This document shows positions 26,597 through 35,706 of a stretch of 64,000 nucleotides of DNA, in pieces. The stretch is from positions 1 to 64,000 of the forward strand of contig NZ_PVBM01000012.1 of the NCBI RefSeq assembly GCF_002968575.1, in the 5' to 3' direction. The notes under the pieces are model-generated. The model was not told the DNA's origin. It saw nothing but the letters and a program-made list of their open reading frames with translations, and ran no database searches. Source of the stretch: Neorhizobium huautlense. GTDB taxonomy: Bacteria > Pseudomonadota > Alphaproteobacteria > Rhizobiales > Rhizobiaceae. The number at the start of each line of letters is the position of its first letter. Position 1 is the first letter of the stretch. The position numbers and the translations under genes were made by a program.

Positions 26597-28375
26597 ATGG
26601 TCGAAATTCCGTCTGGCAGCGCAGGCGCCGTTCCGGCCGCCGAGGTGGAGGATGTCGAGCTTTATCATCCGAAAAGCTGGTGGACGAAATACGTCTTCAG
26701 CCAGGACGCCAAGATCATCGCCGTGCAGTACTCGCTCACGGCCATCTCGATCGGTCTGGTCGCGCTCGTGCTTTCCTGGCTGATGCGCCTCCAGCTTGCC
26801 TTTCCCGGCTATTTCGCCTTCATCGATGCCAATCACTATTACCAGTTCATCACCATGCATGGCATGATCATGGTGATCTATCTTCTGACAGCGCTGTTCC
26901 TCGGCGGTTTCGGCAATTACCTCATTCCCCTGATGCTCGGCGCCCGCGATATGGTGTTCCCGTATGCGAACATGCTGAGCTACTGGATCTATCTGCTTGC
27001 CGTCCTGATCCTGGTCGCAGGCTTTTTCGTCCCCGGCGGCCCGACAGGGGCCGGCTGGACCCTCTATCCTCCGCAGGCCGTTCTGTCCGGTACGCCGGGC
27101 GGCAGCGACTGGGGCATTCTCCTCATGCTCTTCTCACTGATCGTCTTCATCATCGGCTTTACCATGGGCGGCCTGAATTATGTGGTGACGGTGCTGCAAG
27201 GACGGGCGCGCGGCATGACGCTGATGCGCATGCCTTTGACCGTCTGGGGCATCTTCACCGCGACCGTGATGGCGCTGCTTGCATTTCCCGCGCTCTTCGT
27301 CGCCTGCGTCATGATGCTGTTCGACCGATTGCTCGGCACGAGCTTTTTCATGCCCGCCATCGTCGAGATGGGCGAGCAGCTGCAACACGGGGGCGGCAGC
27401 CCGATCCTCTTCCAGCACCTGTTCTGGTTCTTCGGCCATCCGGAAGTCTATATCGTGGCGCTACCCGCTTTCGGCATTGTCTCTGACCTTATCAGCACCC
27501 ATGCCCGCAAGAACATCTTCGGCTACCGCATGATGGTCTGGGCGATCGTCGTCATCGGCGCCTTGAGCTTCATCGTCTGGGCGCATCATATGTATGTCAG
27601 CGGCATGAACCCGGCCTTCGGCTTTTTCTTCGCCACCACCACGCTGATCATCGCTGTCCCGACTGCCATCAAGGTCTACAACTGGGTGCTGACACTATGG
27701 CGCGGCGACATCCATCTAACCCTGCCCATGCTCTTCGCGCTAGCCTTCATCGTCACCTTCGTCAACGGCGGCCTGACCGGACTGTTCCTAGGCAACGTCG
27801 TGGTCGACGTTCCCCTGTCCGATACGCTGTTCGTCGTCGCGCATTTTCACATGGTCATGGGCGTCGCGCCGATCCTCGTCATCTTCGGGGCGATCTACCA
27901 CTGGTATCCCAAGGTTACCGGACGGATGCTGGACGATTTCCTCGGTCATATCCATTTCTGGATCACCTTTCTCGGCACCTATGCGATCTTCTTTCCCATG
28001 CATTATCTCGGCCTGCTCGGCATGCCGCGCCGCTACCACGAACTGGGAGACACGGTCTTCGTTCCGCCTTCGGCCAACACATTGAACGTCTTCATTACCG
28101 TCATGGCGCTCGTTGTGGGCGCAGCTCAGATCGTCTTCTTGTTCAATCTGGTCTGGAGCCTCTTCAAAGGCAGGCAAGCAGGCGGCAATCCCTGGCGGGC
28201 AACGACGCTCGAATGGCAGACGCCGCAAACCCCTCCTGCGCACGGGAATTGGGGCAGGGATCTGCCGGTGGTCTACCGTTGGGCCTATGACTACAGCGTG
28301 CCGGGATCGGCTGAGGATTTCATTCCGCAGACGCAGCCTCCAAGCGGCGGCCTCACGAGGGAGGTCGTCGCATGA
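26597..28375 (+). CDS. coxN: Alternative cytochrome c oxidase subunit I (CoxN-like)
   Basis: A 592-residue heme-copper oxidase subunit I with about 12 to 14 membrane helices. The heme a ligand region is TMHGMIMVIYLL, the CuB and cross-link motif is GHPEVYIVALPAFG, the two CuB His are in WAHHMYVSGMNP and the heme pair in VAHFHMVMG. GHPEV marks an A1-type proton path. The start at 26597 follows GGGAGGAGATATC; the longer frame overlaps coxM. Confidence 0.92.
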   Translation: MVEIPSGSAGAVPAAEVEDVELYHPKSWWTKYVFSQDAKIIAVQYSLTAISIGLVALVLSWLMRLQLAFPGYFAFIDANHYYQFITMHGMIMVIYLLTALFLGGFGNYLIPLMLGARDMVFPYANMLSYWIYLLAVLILVAGFFVPGGPTGAGWTLYPPQAVLSGTPGGSDWGILLMLFSLIVFIIGFTMGGLNYVVTVLQGRARGMTLMRMPLTVWGIFTATVMALLAFPALFVACVMMLFDRLLGTSFFMPAIVEMGEQLQHGGGSPILFQHLFWFFGHPEVYIVALPAFGIVSDLISTHARKNIFGYRMMVWAIVVIGALSFIVWAHHMYVSGMNPAFGFFFATTTLIIAVPTAIKVYNWVLTLWRGDIHLTLPMLFALAFIVTFVNGGLTGLFLGNVVVDVPLSDTLFVVAHFHMVMGVAPILVIFGAIYHWYPKVTGRMLDDFLGHIHFWITFLGTYAIFFPMHYLGLLGMPRRYHELGDTVFVPPSANTLNVFITVMALVVGAAQIVFLFNLVWSLFKGRQAGGNPWRATTLEWQTPQTPPAHGNWGRDLPVVYRWAYDYSVPGSAEDFIPQTQPPSGGLTREVVA

Positions 28376-29082
28376 ACGTGGTGCTGATCTTCCTTGCCCT
28401 AATCGGCGGCGTCGTTATCTGGTGGCTGGCCGGGCAGCGGCTGATGTCGAAACCCTGGCTCGAAACAGGGACTGCACCGCCCGCGACAGACAGGCAGGAA
28501 CTGCCGTCCGAACCTGCGGTGAAAATCGGCCTCTTTGTCTTCCTCGGCGTCGTCGGCGCCCTCTTCAGCCTCTCTGTCAGCGCTTATTTCATGCGCATGG
28601 CCTCGGCGGACTGGTGGGCCACTCCGGTTCCGCGCCTGCTCTGGGCAAACACCGCCGTGCTCGTGTTGAGCAGCGGCGCCCTGGAATGGGCAAAAAGAGA
28701 AGCGCGGCATGACCGCATGGAAAGCCTGCCGCTGGCGCTAGCAGCCGCTTTTTCGCTTGCCGTTCTCTTTCTCATCGGACAGATCCAGGCCTGGCGGGAG
28801 CTGGTATCGGCCGGCTACGTGCTTGCCGACAACCCAGCCAACAGCTTCTTCTATATGCTCACCGGCCTGCATGGCCTTCATATCCTCGGCGGGCTTGTCG
28901 TGCTTGGCCGTACGACAGTGCGGGTATTTGCAGCGGATGTACCGCGAGACAGGCTACGTCTTAGCGTCGATCTTTCCGCCATCTATTCCCATTTCATGCT
29001 CGCCGTCTGGCTGCTGCTCTTCGTGCTCTTTGCCGGCTGGGCGAATGATTTCATCGATCTCTGCCGCCAACTGATCAGCTAG
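28372..29082 (+). CDS. coxO: Cytochrome c oxidase subunit III-like protein (CoxO-like)
   Basis: A 236-residue membrane protein of the subunit III family, with a leading helix (VVLIFLALIGGVVIWWLAG) and about five more. It has the family blocks FLIGQIQAWREL and FFYMLTGLHGLHILGGL. Its ATG overlaps the coxN stop (ATGA). Together with the next gene it gives two subunit III proteins in a row, as in coxMNOP. Confidence 0.85.
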   Translation: MNVVLIFLALIGGVVIWWLAGQRLMSKPWLETGTAPPATDRQELPSEPAVKIGLFVFLGVVGALFSLSVSAYFMRMASADWWATPVPRLLWANTAVLVLSSGALEWAKREARHDRMESLPLALAAAFSLAVLFLIGQIQAWRELVSAGYVLADNPANSFFYMLTGLHGLHILGGLVVLGRTTVRVFAADVPRDRLRLSVDLSAIYSHFMLAVWLLLFVLFAGWANDFIDLCRQLIS

Positions 29083-29094
29083 GAGGTATCTCGG

Positions 29095-29805
29095 ATGACA
29101 CAGTCTCTCGGCAATTCCGACCTCGGTCCCACCGGGCTGCGAGGGGTCGCCGCCGATTTTTCCTCCGATCAGCGCGCCTTCAAGACCGCCTCCTGGGGCA
29201 AGGCGATGATGTGGATTTTTCTCCTCAGCGACACCTTCGTCTTCGGCTGCTTCCTGATTGCCTATATGACGGCCCGAATGTCGACGCCTGTCGCCTGGCC
29301 CAATCCGAGCGAAGTCTTCGCGCTTCATATCGGCGGGCAGGACGTACCGCTGATCCTGATTGCGATCATGACGTTCGTGCTGATCTCAAGCAGCGGCACC
29401 ATGGCGATGGCTGTAAATTTCGGCTATCGCCGCGAACGCGGACGGACGGCCGCCCTGATGCTGGCGACGGCGCTTCTCGGCGCTACCTTCGTGGGCATGC
29501 AGGCCTTCGAATGGACGAAGCTGATATCCGAAGGTGTGCTTCCCTGGGAGAATCCCTGGGGTGCTCCCCAGTTCGGATCGACCTTCTTCATGATCACCGG
29601 CTTCCATGGCACTCACGTCACGATCGGCGTCATTTTTCTCCTCATCGTCGCCCGCAAGGTTTGGCGAGGGGATTTCGACGTGGCGCGCCGCGGCTTTTTC
29701 ACAAGCCGGAAAGGCCAGTACGAGTCCGTCGAGATCATGGGCCTCTACTGGCACTTCGTCGATCTGGTCTGGGTATTCATCTTCGCGTTTTTCTATCTGT
29801 GGTGA
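29095..29805 (+). CDS. coxP: Cytochrome c oxidase subunit III (CoxP-like)
   Basis: A second 236-residue subunit III. Family hallmarks are MMWIFLLSDTFVFG, the membrane Glu in MQAFEWTKLI, FFMITGFHGTHV and the C-terminal GLYWHFVDLVWVFIF. It is closer to the classical subunit III than CoxO. It lies 12 bp after coxO with GGAGGTATCTCGG before the ATG. Confidence 0.88.
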   Translation: MTQSLGNSDLGPTGLRGVAADFSSDQRAFKTASWGKAMMWIFLLSDTFVFGCFLIAYMTARMSTPVAWPNPSEVFALHIGGQDVPLILIAIMTFVLISSSGTMAMAVNFGYRRERGRTAALMLATALLGATFVGMQAFEWTKLISEGVLPWENPWGAPQFGSTFFMITGFHGTHVTIGVIFLLIVARKVWRGDFDVARRGFFTSRKGQYESVEIMGLYWHFVDLVWVFIFAFFYLW

Positions 29806-29817
29806 AGGAGCGTCATC

Positions 29818-30171
29818 ATGAGCGAGACAACATCGCATATGCAGACACCCACGCAAGCGCACAGCGCGCAGCATCCGATCCGGCTCTACCTCCTCGTTTG
29901 GGGCCTGCTCTTCGTGCTCAGCGCCTTTTCCTACATGGTTGATTATCTCGGGGTCCAGGGCTTGGCGCGCTGGTTGCTGATCATCGTCTTCATGATGCTG
30001 AAGGCAGGTTTGATCGTTGCTGTCTTCATGCATATGGCCTGGGAACGGCTGGCGCTCGTTTACGCTATCCTGCTGCCGCCGGCAGCCGTGCTGATCTTCA
30101 CGGCGCTGATGATCTCGGAAGCGAACTATACCATCCTCACCCGGCTCGCCTTCTTCAACACCGCTCCGTGA
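29818..30171 (+). CDS. Cytochrome c oxidase subunit IV-like (prokaryotic COX4/CyoD type)
   Basis: A 117-residue protein with three membrane helices (YLLVWGLLFVLSAFSYMV, WLLIIVFMMLKAGLIVAVFMHM, LVYAILLPPAAVLIFTALM). The KAGLIVAVFMH block is typical of prokaryotic COX4/CyoD subunits. It is 12 bp after coxP and closes the oxidase operon. Confidence 0.83.
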   Translation: MSETTSHMQTPTQAHSAQHPIRLYLLVWGLLFVLSAFSYMVDYLGVQGLARWLLIIVFMMLKAGLIVAVFMHMAWERLALVYAILLPPAAVLIFTALMISEANYTILTRLAFFNTAP

Positions 30172-30249
30172 TGGCGCAGTGTTGGCGCCGATTGCATTCG
30201 GTAAAAATCTACCTTAAGTAGCATTATTTATATTTCCTAAAACAAAAAG

Positions 30250-30278
30250 TTGACAATCGCATTGGCATCCCCTATTTG
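30250..30278 (+). promoter_or_regulatory. Sigma-70-type promoter of the cold-shock gene
   Basis: TTGACA (30250-30255), a 17-bp spacer and TATTTG (30273-30278) form a near-consensus promoter in an AT-rich stretch. Transcription would start near 30285, leaving a leader of about 130 nt before the csp ATG, as is usual for cold-shock mRNAs. Confidence 0.65.
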
Positions 30279-30414
30279 AGAACCATCGATACTTTGTTTG
30301 CTGATATTGTTGTTGCTGCGCCTCGCGCTTCTTGACGAACGTTCCCTCTCAAAAGTCGAAAACATCCCGCCGTGCGTCGCCCGGCGGTTCACAATTGCTA
30401 TGAAAGGGTTCGTT

Positions 30415-30624
30415 ATGACCACTGGCACAGTTAAATGGTTCAATGCCACCAAGGGCTTCGGCTTCATTCAGCCTGACGACGGCAGCGCCGACGTTTTCGT
30501 TCACATCTCTGCTGTCGAGCGCGCCGGCATGAGCTCGATCGTTGAAGGTCAGAAGCTCGGCTTCGAACTCGAGCGCGACAAGAAGTCGGGCAAGATGTCT
30601 GCAGGCCAGCTTCAGGCTGCCTAA
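30415..30624 (+). CDS. cspA: Cold-shock protein (CspA family)
   Basis: A 69-residue single cold-shock domain protein that binds single-stranded RNA and DNA. RNP1 is KGFGFIQ and RNP2 is [14 protein letters not shown] is the family start. The ATG at 30415 has AAGGG upstream. It has a long leader, its own promoter and a clear terminator, so it is a single-gene unit. Confidence 0.95.
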   Translation: MTTGTVKWFNATKGFGFIQPDDGSADVFVHISAVERAGMSSIVEGQKLGFELERDKKSGKMSAGQLQAA

Positions 30625-30676
30625 ACTTTGGCTTCCATGACCACGGATGTACTGGCATGGGTAGCGAAAGTATGCG

Positions 30677-30704
30677 AAGGCCAGGCGGATGTCTGGCCTT
30701 TTTC
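30677..30704 (+). terminator. Rho-independent terminator after cspA
   Basis: AAGGCCAG (30677-30684) pairs perfectly with CTGGCCTT (30693-30700) around an 8-base loop and is followed by a T-run to about 30703. It lies 53 bp after the cspA stop and before the DUF6481 gene. Confidence 0.85.
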
Positions 30705-30801
30705 TGTTAAGGTAATTGGCTGACGCGAATAGTCGCCCGGCTTCCCGCCGAGCGATCTCCGCCTACACCTGTAACATGCCGAAAAATACAAGGAAGATCC
30801 A

Positions 30802-31182
30802 TTGAGACACCCGAACGACAACAGCTTTGCCGAGCGCCGCAAAACCGCAGCGGATGCTAAGCAAAGGCTTTTGGCGAAATTTGCGTCCGCCCCGAAAGCG
30901 GACGATCCCGCCATGCAGGAGCGGCGTGCTGAGCGCGAAGCCGTTGCGGCAGCGCGAGAAGCCCGCCGCGCCGAACGTGAAGCATTGAAGGCAGCGGAAA
31001 ATGAGCGCCTCAGGAAGGAAGCGGCGGAATTGACCGCCGCCGCGGAAGCCCATGAAAAAGCCGAGGCTGCCGCCAGAGAAGCAGAAATCAACGAGCGCGT
31101 TTCCCGCGTCGTGGCCGATGAAGCCGCCCGCAAGGCAGAACGCGACCGCCGCTACGCGGCACGCAAGGCCCGTCAGCGCTGA
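30802..31182 (+). CDS. DUF6481-family coiled, charged protein
   Basis: A 126-residue, highly charged, Ala/Arg/Glu-rich protein predicted to be almost wholly helical or coiled-coil (residues about 35-120). The start RHPNDNSFAERRKTAADAKQRLLAKF resembles the DUF6481 family of alphaproteobacteria. There is no ATG in a suitable place; the TTG at 30802 has AAGGAAGATCCA just upstream. Function is unknown. It lies after cspA but beyond its terminator. Confidence 0.72.
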   Translation: MRHPNDNSFAERRKTAADAKQRLLAKFASAPKADDPAMQERRAEREAVAAAREARRAEREALKAAENERLRKEAAELTAAAEAHEKAEAAAREAEINERVSRVVADEAARKAERDRRYAARKARQR

Positions 31183-31271
31183 CGGTTGCAGAGCATATAC
31201 CAGCAGAACGCAACGGCGAATCTCTCCTCGGAGCTGCTGCGCCCCGAGGCCGAGAAGGTGGATCGAACTCC

Positions 31272-32312
31272 ATGAACGCCCATGTTTTTCCAATCGCGAG
31301 TGTCGCAGATGACAACGACGGCGCGTGGCTGAAGATTCTTTCGAAATATCGGCAGCCCCGTTTTGGCCGTAGCGCATTCGAACTGATCGTCACGCTTCTT
31401 CCCTTCACGGCGTTTTGGGCCGGCGCCTATATCTCCGTCATCCTGGGTTTTCCGATCGGGCTCGTCCTCGTTCTCCCGGCAGCCGCCTTTCTGCTGCGAC
31501 TCTTCATGATCCAGCACGATTGCGGGCACGGCTCGTTCTTCGCGCGCCGGCGTCTCGACAATTGGACCGGGCGGGCCCTCGGGGTGCTGACCCTGACGCC
31601 TTACGACTACTGGCGGCGGGCCCATGCCGCCCATCACGCCTCGGCCGGCAATCTTGACGAACGGGGCGTCGGCGATATCACCACGCTGACGGTTGCTGAA
31701 TATCATGCCCTTCCCTGGTCGAAGCGTCTCGCCTACCGGCTTTACCGTCATCCGCTGGTCATGTTCGGCATCGGGCCTGCCTGGCTCTTTCTCTTCAAGC
31801 AGCGCCTGCCTTTCGGGATGATGAATTCCGGGGCTTTGCCGTGGGTTTCCACGATGGCGACCAATCTCGCGGTCGCAATCCTCACGGCTCTGATGATCTG
31901 GGCCGTCGGGCTCGTTCCCTTTCTGCTGGTCCATCTGCCGGTGGTTCTGCTTGCAGGTGCAGCCGGCGTATGGCTCTTTTACGTCCAGCATCAGTTCGAG
32001 GACACCCATTGGTCGAAGGGCGACGAATGGCAGTTCCCGAAAGCCGCGCTTCACGGCGCATCCCATTACGACCTGCCGCTGGTGCTTCGATGGGTTACCG
32101 GCAATATCGGCGTTCACCACGTCCATCACCTATCGAGCCGGATTCCTTACTACAGGCTGACGGAAGTGCTTCACGACCATCCCGAGCTTGCTGGTATCGG
32201 CCGCATAACCTTGTGGCAGAGCATTCAGTGCGTCAGGCTCGTGCTTTGGGATGAAAAGAGCCGCAAGCTCGTTTCCTTCCAGGATGCTGCGAAGATGGCA
32301 ACGCCTGCGTGA
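31272..32312 (+). CDS. Membrane fatty acid desaturase (DesA/omega-6 type)
   Basis: A 346-residue integral membrane di-iron desaturase. The three His boxes are HDCGH, HAAHH and HHVHH, set between hydrophobic helices. It probably introduces a double bond into membrane lipid acyl chains. Beside cspA this suggests a role in cold or membrane-fluidity response (inference). The ATG at 31272 has AAGGTGGATCG upstream. Confidence 0.88.
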   Translation: MNAHVFPIASVADDNDGAWLKILSKYRQPRFGRSAFELIVTLLPFTAFWAGAYISVILGFPIGLVLVLPAAAFLLRLFMIQHDCGHGSFFARRRLDNWTGRALGVLTLTPYDYWRRAHAAHHASAGNLDERGVGDITTLTVAEYHALPWSKRLAYRLYRHPLVMFGIGPAWLFLFKQRLPFGMMNSGALPWVSTMATNLAVAILTALMIWAVGLVPFLLVHLPVVLLAGAAGVWLFYVQHQFEDTHWSKGDEWQFPKAALHGASHYDLPLVLRWVTGNIGVHHVHHLSSRIPYYRLTEVLHDHPELAGIGRITLWQSIQCVRLVLWDEKSRKLVSFQDAAKMATPA

Positions 32313-32443
32313 TTTAACCGGCAACGTGCGGCTCTGCCGGATTACCTCCGGAAATCGTATCCTTCCGCAGTTCATTGACGGCGTATTGCATCACGCCGGC
32401 ATGATCTTTCCTCGGGAGAAGTTGCAGTCGGCACACCACGATT

Positions 32444-33238
32444 TTACCCCATGGAAGCAGATTGCCCGCCCTTTCGGCCTTGTGCTTGAAAACGGACGTG
32501 ACAGCTTCCTTGGATATCGATTTCGACTTCGGCTTCGATCCCAAAAACCTCGCGGATGCGTTTGGCGGTGAGCACCTCGGAAGGCGTTCCGAGCGCAGCC
32601 AGCCGCCCGCCCTGCATCACGGCGATCCGATCGCAGAACATGGCGGCATGGTTGAGGTCGTGCAGTGCCGCGACCACTGTAAGCCCCTGTCGGCCGACGA
32701 GATCGAGCAGGCCGATCTGGTGGCCTATGTCCAGGTGGTTGGTCGGCTCGTCCAGGAGCAGAATCTTCGGCTGCTGGGCAAGAGCGCGGCCAATATGCAG
32801 ACGCTGGCGTTCCCCGCCCGAAAGCGTATGCCAAAGCCGATCGGCAAGATGAGCCATGTCGACATTGGCAAGGGTCGCCTCAACGACCGCATCGTCATTC
32901 GCGGACCAGGGCGACAAAGGTCCGAGATAAGGCGTGCGTCCAAGCTCGACGGCCTGCCTGGCAGTGATCCGCTCGGCGGTCTCCGCCTGCTGCTCCACAA
33001 AAGCCAGATGCCGGGCGACTTCGCGCCGACCGAGCCTGCCGATCGGCACTCCATCCAGAATGACCTCGCCGGACCGCGGCCTGCGGATGCCGGAAAGCAA
33101 CGCCATCAGACTCGTCTTCCCCGAGCCGTTCGGACCGATGAGACCGAGAAACTCTCCTTCCCTGACCTCCAGCGAGATGCTCTTCACAATCGCAGCTTCC
33201 CCGACGCCCCAGGAAACGTCTTTTGCCGTAAGCGTCAT
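32444..33238 (-). CDS. btuD: B12/iron-chelate ABC transporter ATP-binding protein (BtuD-like)
   Basis: A 264-residue FecE/BtuD-class ATPase with Walker A GPNGSGKT, signature LSGGERQRLHIGRAL, Walker B ILLLDEPTNHLD and H-loop AALHDLNHA. It is the third gene of a binding protein - permease - ATPase operon, with its ATG overlapping the permease stop. The upstream cobalamin riboswitch argues for a corrinoid rather than a siderophore as substrate; sequence alone would not separate the two. Confidence 0.82.
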   Translation of the reverse strand: MTLTAKDVSWGVGEAAIVKSISLEVREGEFLGLIGPNGSGKTSLMALLSGIRRPRSGEVILDGVPIGRLGRREVARHLAFVEQQAETAERITARQAVELGRTPYLGPLSPWSANDDAVVEATLANVDMAHLADRLWHTLSGGERQRLHIGRALAQQPKILLLDEPTNHLDIGHQIGLLDLVGRQGLTVVAALHDLNHAAMFCDRIAVMQGGRLAALGTPSEVLTAKRIREVFGIEAEVEIDIQGSCHVRFQAQGRKGGQSASMG

Positions 33239-34263
33239 CCGCGTCCCCTTCGCTGCCCCAGAACGAAAGCGAAGGCCGGCGCTCCGACAAGGGCGGTGAT
33301 CACTCCGATCGGCAGGACCTGACCCGGGATGAGAACGCGGGAAAGGATATCCGCCAGGATCATGAAAACGGCGCCGATCAGCGCGGCAGCCGGCAACAGC
33401 ACGCTGTGGCGGACGCCGACCAGCATGCGCGCTGCATGCGGAATGACCAGACCGACAAAGCCGATGGAGCCGACGATCGAAACCATGACCGCCGTCATCA
33501 TTGCGGAGACTCCGACCAGTGCGACGTAGGTGCGGCGAACGGATATGCCGAGTGATGCCGCCGATTCCGCGCCGAACGTGAAGGCGTCAAGCGAGCGGGC
33601 ATGCCAAAGGCAGACCAGAAGACCCGTCAATGCGGCAGGAATCGCCAGCCAGGCATCCGGCCAACGGACTCCCGACAGATTGCCGAGCAGCCAGAACATG
33701 ATGCCCCGCGCCTGTTCCGCGGTCGCCGCCTTGGTAACGATGAAGGAAGTGAGCGCATTGAAAAGTTGCGACGCCGCAACGCCTGCAAGAATGATGGCCG
33801 CCGTTCCTTTGCCCGCCTTGAGGGCCAGCAGGCTGACAAGGGCAAAAGCTATGAGCGCTCCGAGAAATGCACCCATCGGGAGCGTCATCATGCCGCCCCC
33901 CAGGCCAAGGATCGCCACGCTGACGGCCCCGGTGGAAGCCCCCGCGGAAATCCCGAGGATATAGGGATCGGCTAGCGGATTGCGCAGCAGCGACTGCAGC
34001 ACCACCCCGGACAAGGCGAGCGCCGCACCGCAGCAAGCCGCCACGACTGCCCGACTGAGCCGATAGCTCCAGACGATGCCTTCGTCGATCGGCTCGAGCG
34101 CATAGCCCGCACTCCACAGCCGGTTGGCAACCGTCTTGGCAACCACCCCGAACGGGATCGAAGTCTCGCCGATCGCTGCGCCAAGCCACAAGGCTGCGAC
34201 GAGGACCACAAGCGCCAGCGGAATAGCGCCCGTACGGCCAATGGAAGAGACTGCAGGTCTCAT
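33235..34263 (-). CDS. btuC: FecCD-family ABC permease (BtuC-like)
   Basis: A 342-residue FecCD-type permease with about ten membrane helices. Family blocks include NPLADPYILGISAGASTGA and GSIGFVGLVIPHAARMLVG. It forms the channel for B12 or iron chelates. Its ATG overlaps the stop of the binding-protein gene, implying coupled translation. Confidence 0.83.
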   Translation of the reverse strand: MRPAVSSIGRTGAIPLALVVLVAALWLGAAIGETSIPFGVVAKTVANRLWSAGYALEPIDEGIVWSYRLSRAVVAACCGAALALSGVVLQSLLRNPLADPYILGISAGASTGAVSVAILGLGGGMMTLPMGAFLGALIAFALVSLLALKAGKGTAAIILAGVAASQLFNALTSFIVTKAATAEQARGIMFWLLGNLSGVRWPDAWLAIPAALTGLLVCLWHARSLDAFTFGAESAASLGISVRRTYVALVGVSAMMTAVMVSIVGSIGFVGLVIPHAARMLVGVRHSVLLPAAALIGAVFMILADILSRVLIPGQVLPIGVITALVGAPAFAFVLGQRRGRG

Positions 34264-35291
34264 TTGACCAGACCGGCGCCTGCAATGGCATCGGCCAGCG
34301 CCTCAATGCCCTCGATGGTGCGGATCGTCGGATTCATGGCTTGCGCATCCATATCGAAGACATGGCCGCTCCTGACTGCCGGCATCAGGCTGGCGACAGG
34401 ATCGGCGTCCAGGAATTTGCGTTTCGCCTCGATGCTGTCCAGCGGGTAACGGCGGCGATTCATTGCGCCGGCCACAATCATCGTCGGATTGGCCCTGGCG
34501 ATTGTCTCCCAGCCCACCGTCGGCCATTCCTCGTCGGTTTTGATGATGTTTTCGATCCCGAGAGCCGACATGATGTAGCCGGGCGCCCCGTTTTTACCCG
34601 CCACGTATGGGTCAGCGTCCTGCTGGGCGCTGGAAAACCAAAAGACGGCCGAAAGCCTGCCCTCGACAGAAGCGACCTTGGCGCGCGCCGCTGCCTCACG
34701 CCGCTTGAGATCGGCCACTACTTCCTCGCCCTTTTCCTGCACGTCGTAGATCTTCGCGAGATCACGAACCTCCTGATAGACGAGGTCCATGGTAAAAACC
34801 TGATGGCGGACGCCGTCGCCGGCGGCGGAATTTTCCTTGCCCATGCAGTCGGACGGCGACGTGTAGACCGCGATGCCCAGTTCCTCGAACTGTTCGGGCT
34901 TGGCAACGACACCCTCGGGACCGACCTGCCACTGGAACTGCACGGTGACGATGTCCGGCTTTTTGCTGAGGACGCTTTCAAAGCTCGGATCGTTGTCGGC
35001 GAGGCGTTCGATCTTGGCGTTGACCTCTTCGTAGCCTTTCAGGACAGGCCCGACCCACAGCGCAGTGCCCCTCACCTTGTCCGCAAGACCGAGAAGGTAG
35101 AGAATCTCGGTGCTGCTCTGGCCGATCGAGACGGTGCGCGCCGGCGCCCTCTTGAAGGTTATCTGCCGTCCGCAATTCTCAAGCGTGAGAGGATAGACGG
35201 TTTCTGCCGCCATGGCGTTGTGAAACAGTCCTGAAACAATCAAGGACAAAGCGCACAGGCCAACGTGCGGCCACCGCTTGGAAGTGATCAT
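34260..35291 (-). CDS. btuF: Periplasmic corrinoid/iron-chelate binding protein (BtuF-like)
   Basis: A 343-residue class III periplasmic binding protein. The signal peptide covers about residues 1-28 (GLCALSLIVSGLFHNAMAA). RTVSIGQSSTEILYLLGLADKVRG and the C-terminal IRTIEGIEALADAI are typical of BtuF/FepB-type proteins. The start at 35291 has GGGAAATATAACG upstream. The cobalamin riboswitch at 35490-35700 points to vitamin B12 or another corrinoid as ligand. Confidence 0.82.
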   Translation of the reverse strand: MITSKRWPHVGLCALSLIVSGLFHNAMAAETVYPLTLENCGRQITFKRAPARTVSIGQSSTEILYLLGLADKVRGTALWVGPVLKGYEEVNAKIERLADNDPSFESVLSKKPDIVTVQFQWQVGPEGVVAKPEQFEELGIAVYTSPSDCMGKENSAAGDGVRHQVFTMDLVYQEVRDLAKIYDVQEKGEEVVADLKRREAAARAKVASVEGRLSAVFWFSSAQQDADPYVAGKNGAPGYIMSALGIENIIKTDEEWPTVGWETIARANPTMIVAGAMNRRRYPLDSIEAKRKFLDADPVASLMPAVRSGHVFDMDAQAMNPTIRTIEGIEALADAIAGAGLVK

Positions 35292-35359
35292 CGTTATATT
35301 TCCCGAAGTGTGATGTGAATGCGGGTCCTAAACGGGCCGCGGTAGATATCAGGATGCCT

Positions 35360-35443
35360 TCAAAGCACCCGGTCGCCCCGTCGACGATGGAGATCTGGGA
35401 AATACGATACGCAAAAGCGCGATGAAGCGCGGGTGTCGGCCAT
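35360..35443 (-). CDS. Possible 27-residue leader ORF between riboswitch and btuF
   Basis: A short ORF, MADTRASSRF ... RRRGDRVL, begins at ATG 35443, 5 to 6 bases after an excellent Shine-Dalgarno (AGAGGAG). It starts about 45 nt after the riboswitch aptamer and ends 68 bp before btuF. A CGGGC/GCCCG stem (35458-35473) abuts the ribosome site. It could be the element the riboswitch controls translationally, or a coincidence. I recognise no family. Confidence 0.35.
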   Translation of the reverse strand: MADTRASSRFCVSYFPDLHRRRGDRVL

Positions 35444-35489
35444 GTCTTTCTCCTCTTCGGGCATCCCCGCCCGTGATGATGGATCGATG

Positions 35490-35700
35490 TTCGACGGCAG
35501 GTCTCCTGGCTTGCGAATATCTGTCGCCCATCTGCCTTCCCGCGCCGAAAACCAGCGCAGTGGCATGGCGCCTTTCGGCACCACGAGGATGGACGGCAAT
35601 CCGCTCACAGTTGCGGGGGCAGCCACGGTCTTGGATCCCCTTCGGGTCGTCCGCACCGTATTCCCTTTTCGTCCCGTTGCTTTTGACTCCGGGAACCGTC
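35490..35700 (-). promoter_or_regulatory. Cobalamin riboswitch
   Basis: Read on the minus strand, the region has the B12-box AGCCAGGAGACCTGCC (around 35496-35512), upstream GCCACTG and GGGAAGG conserved pieces, and the 5-prime GGTTCC with AGGGAATACGGTG. Together these form the standard cobalamin aptamer. It controls the btuF-btuC-btuD operon, presumably turning it off when cobalamin is plentiful. The expression platform lies in 35443-35490. Confidence 0.9.
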
Positions 35701-35706
35701 ATCGCC

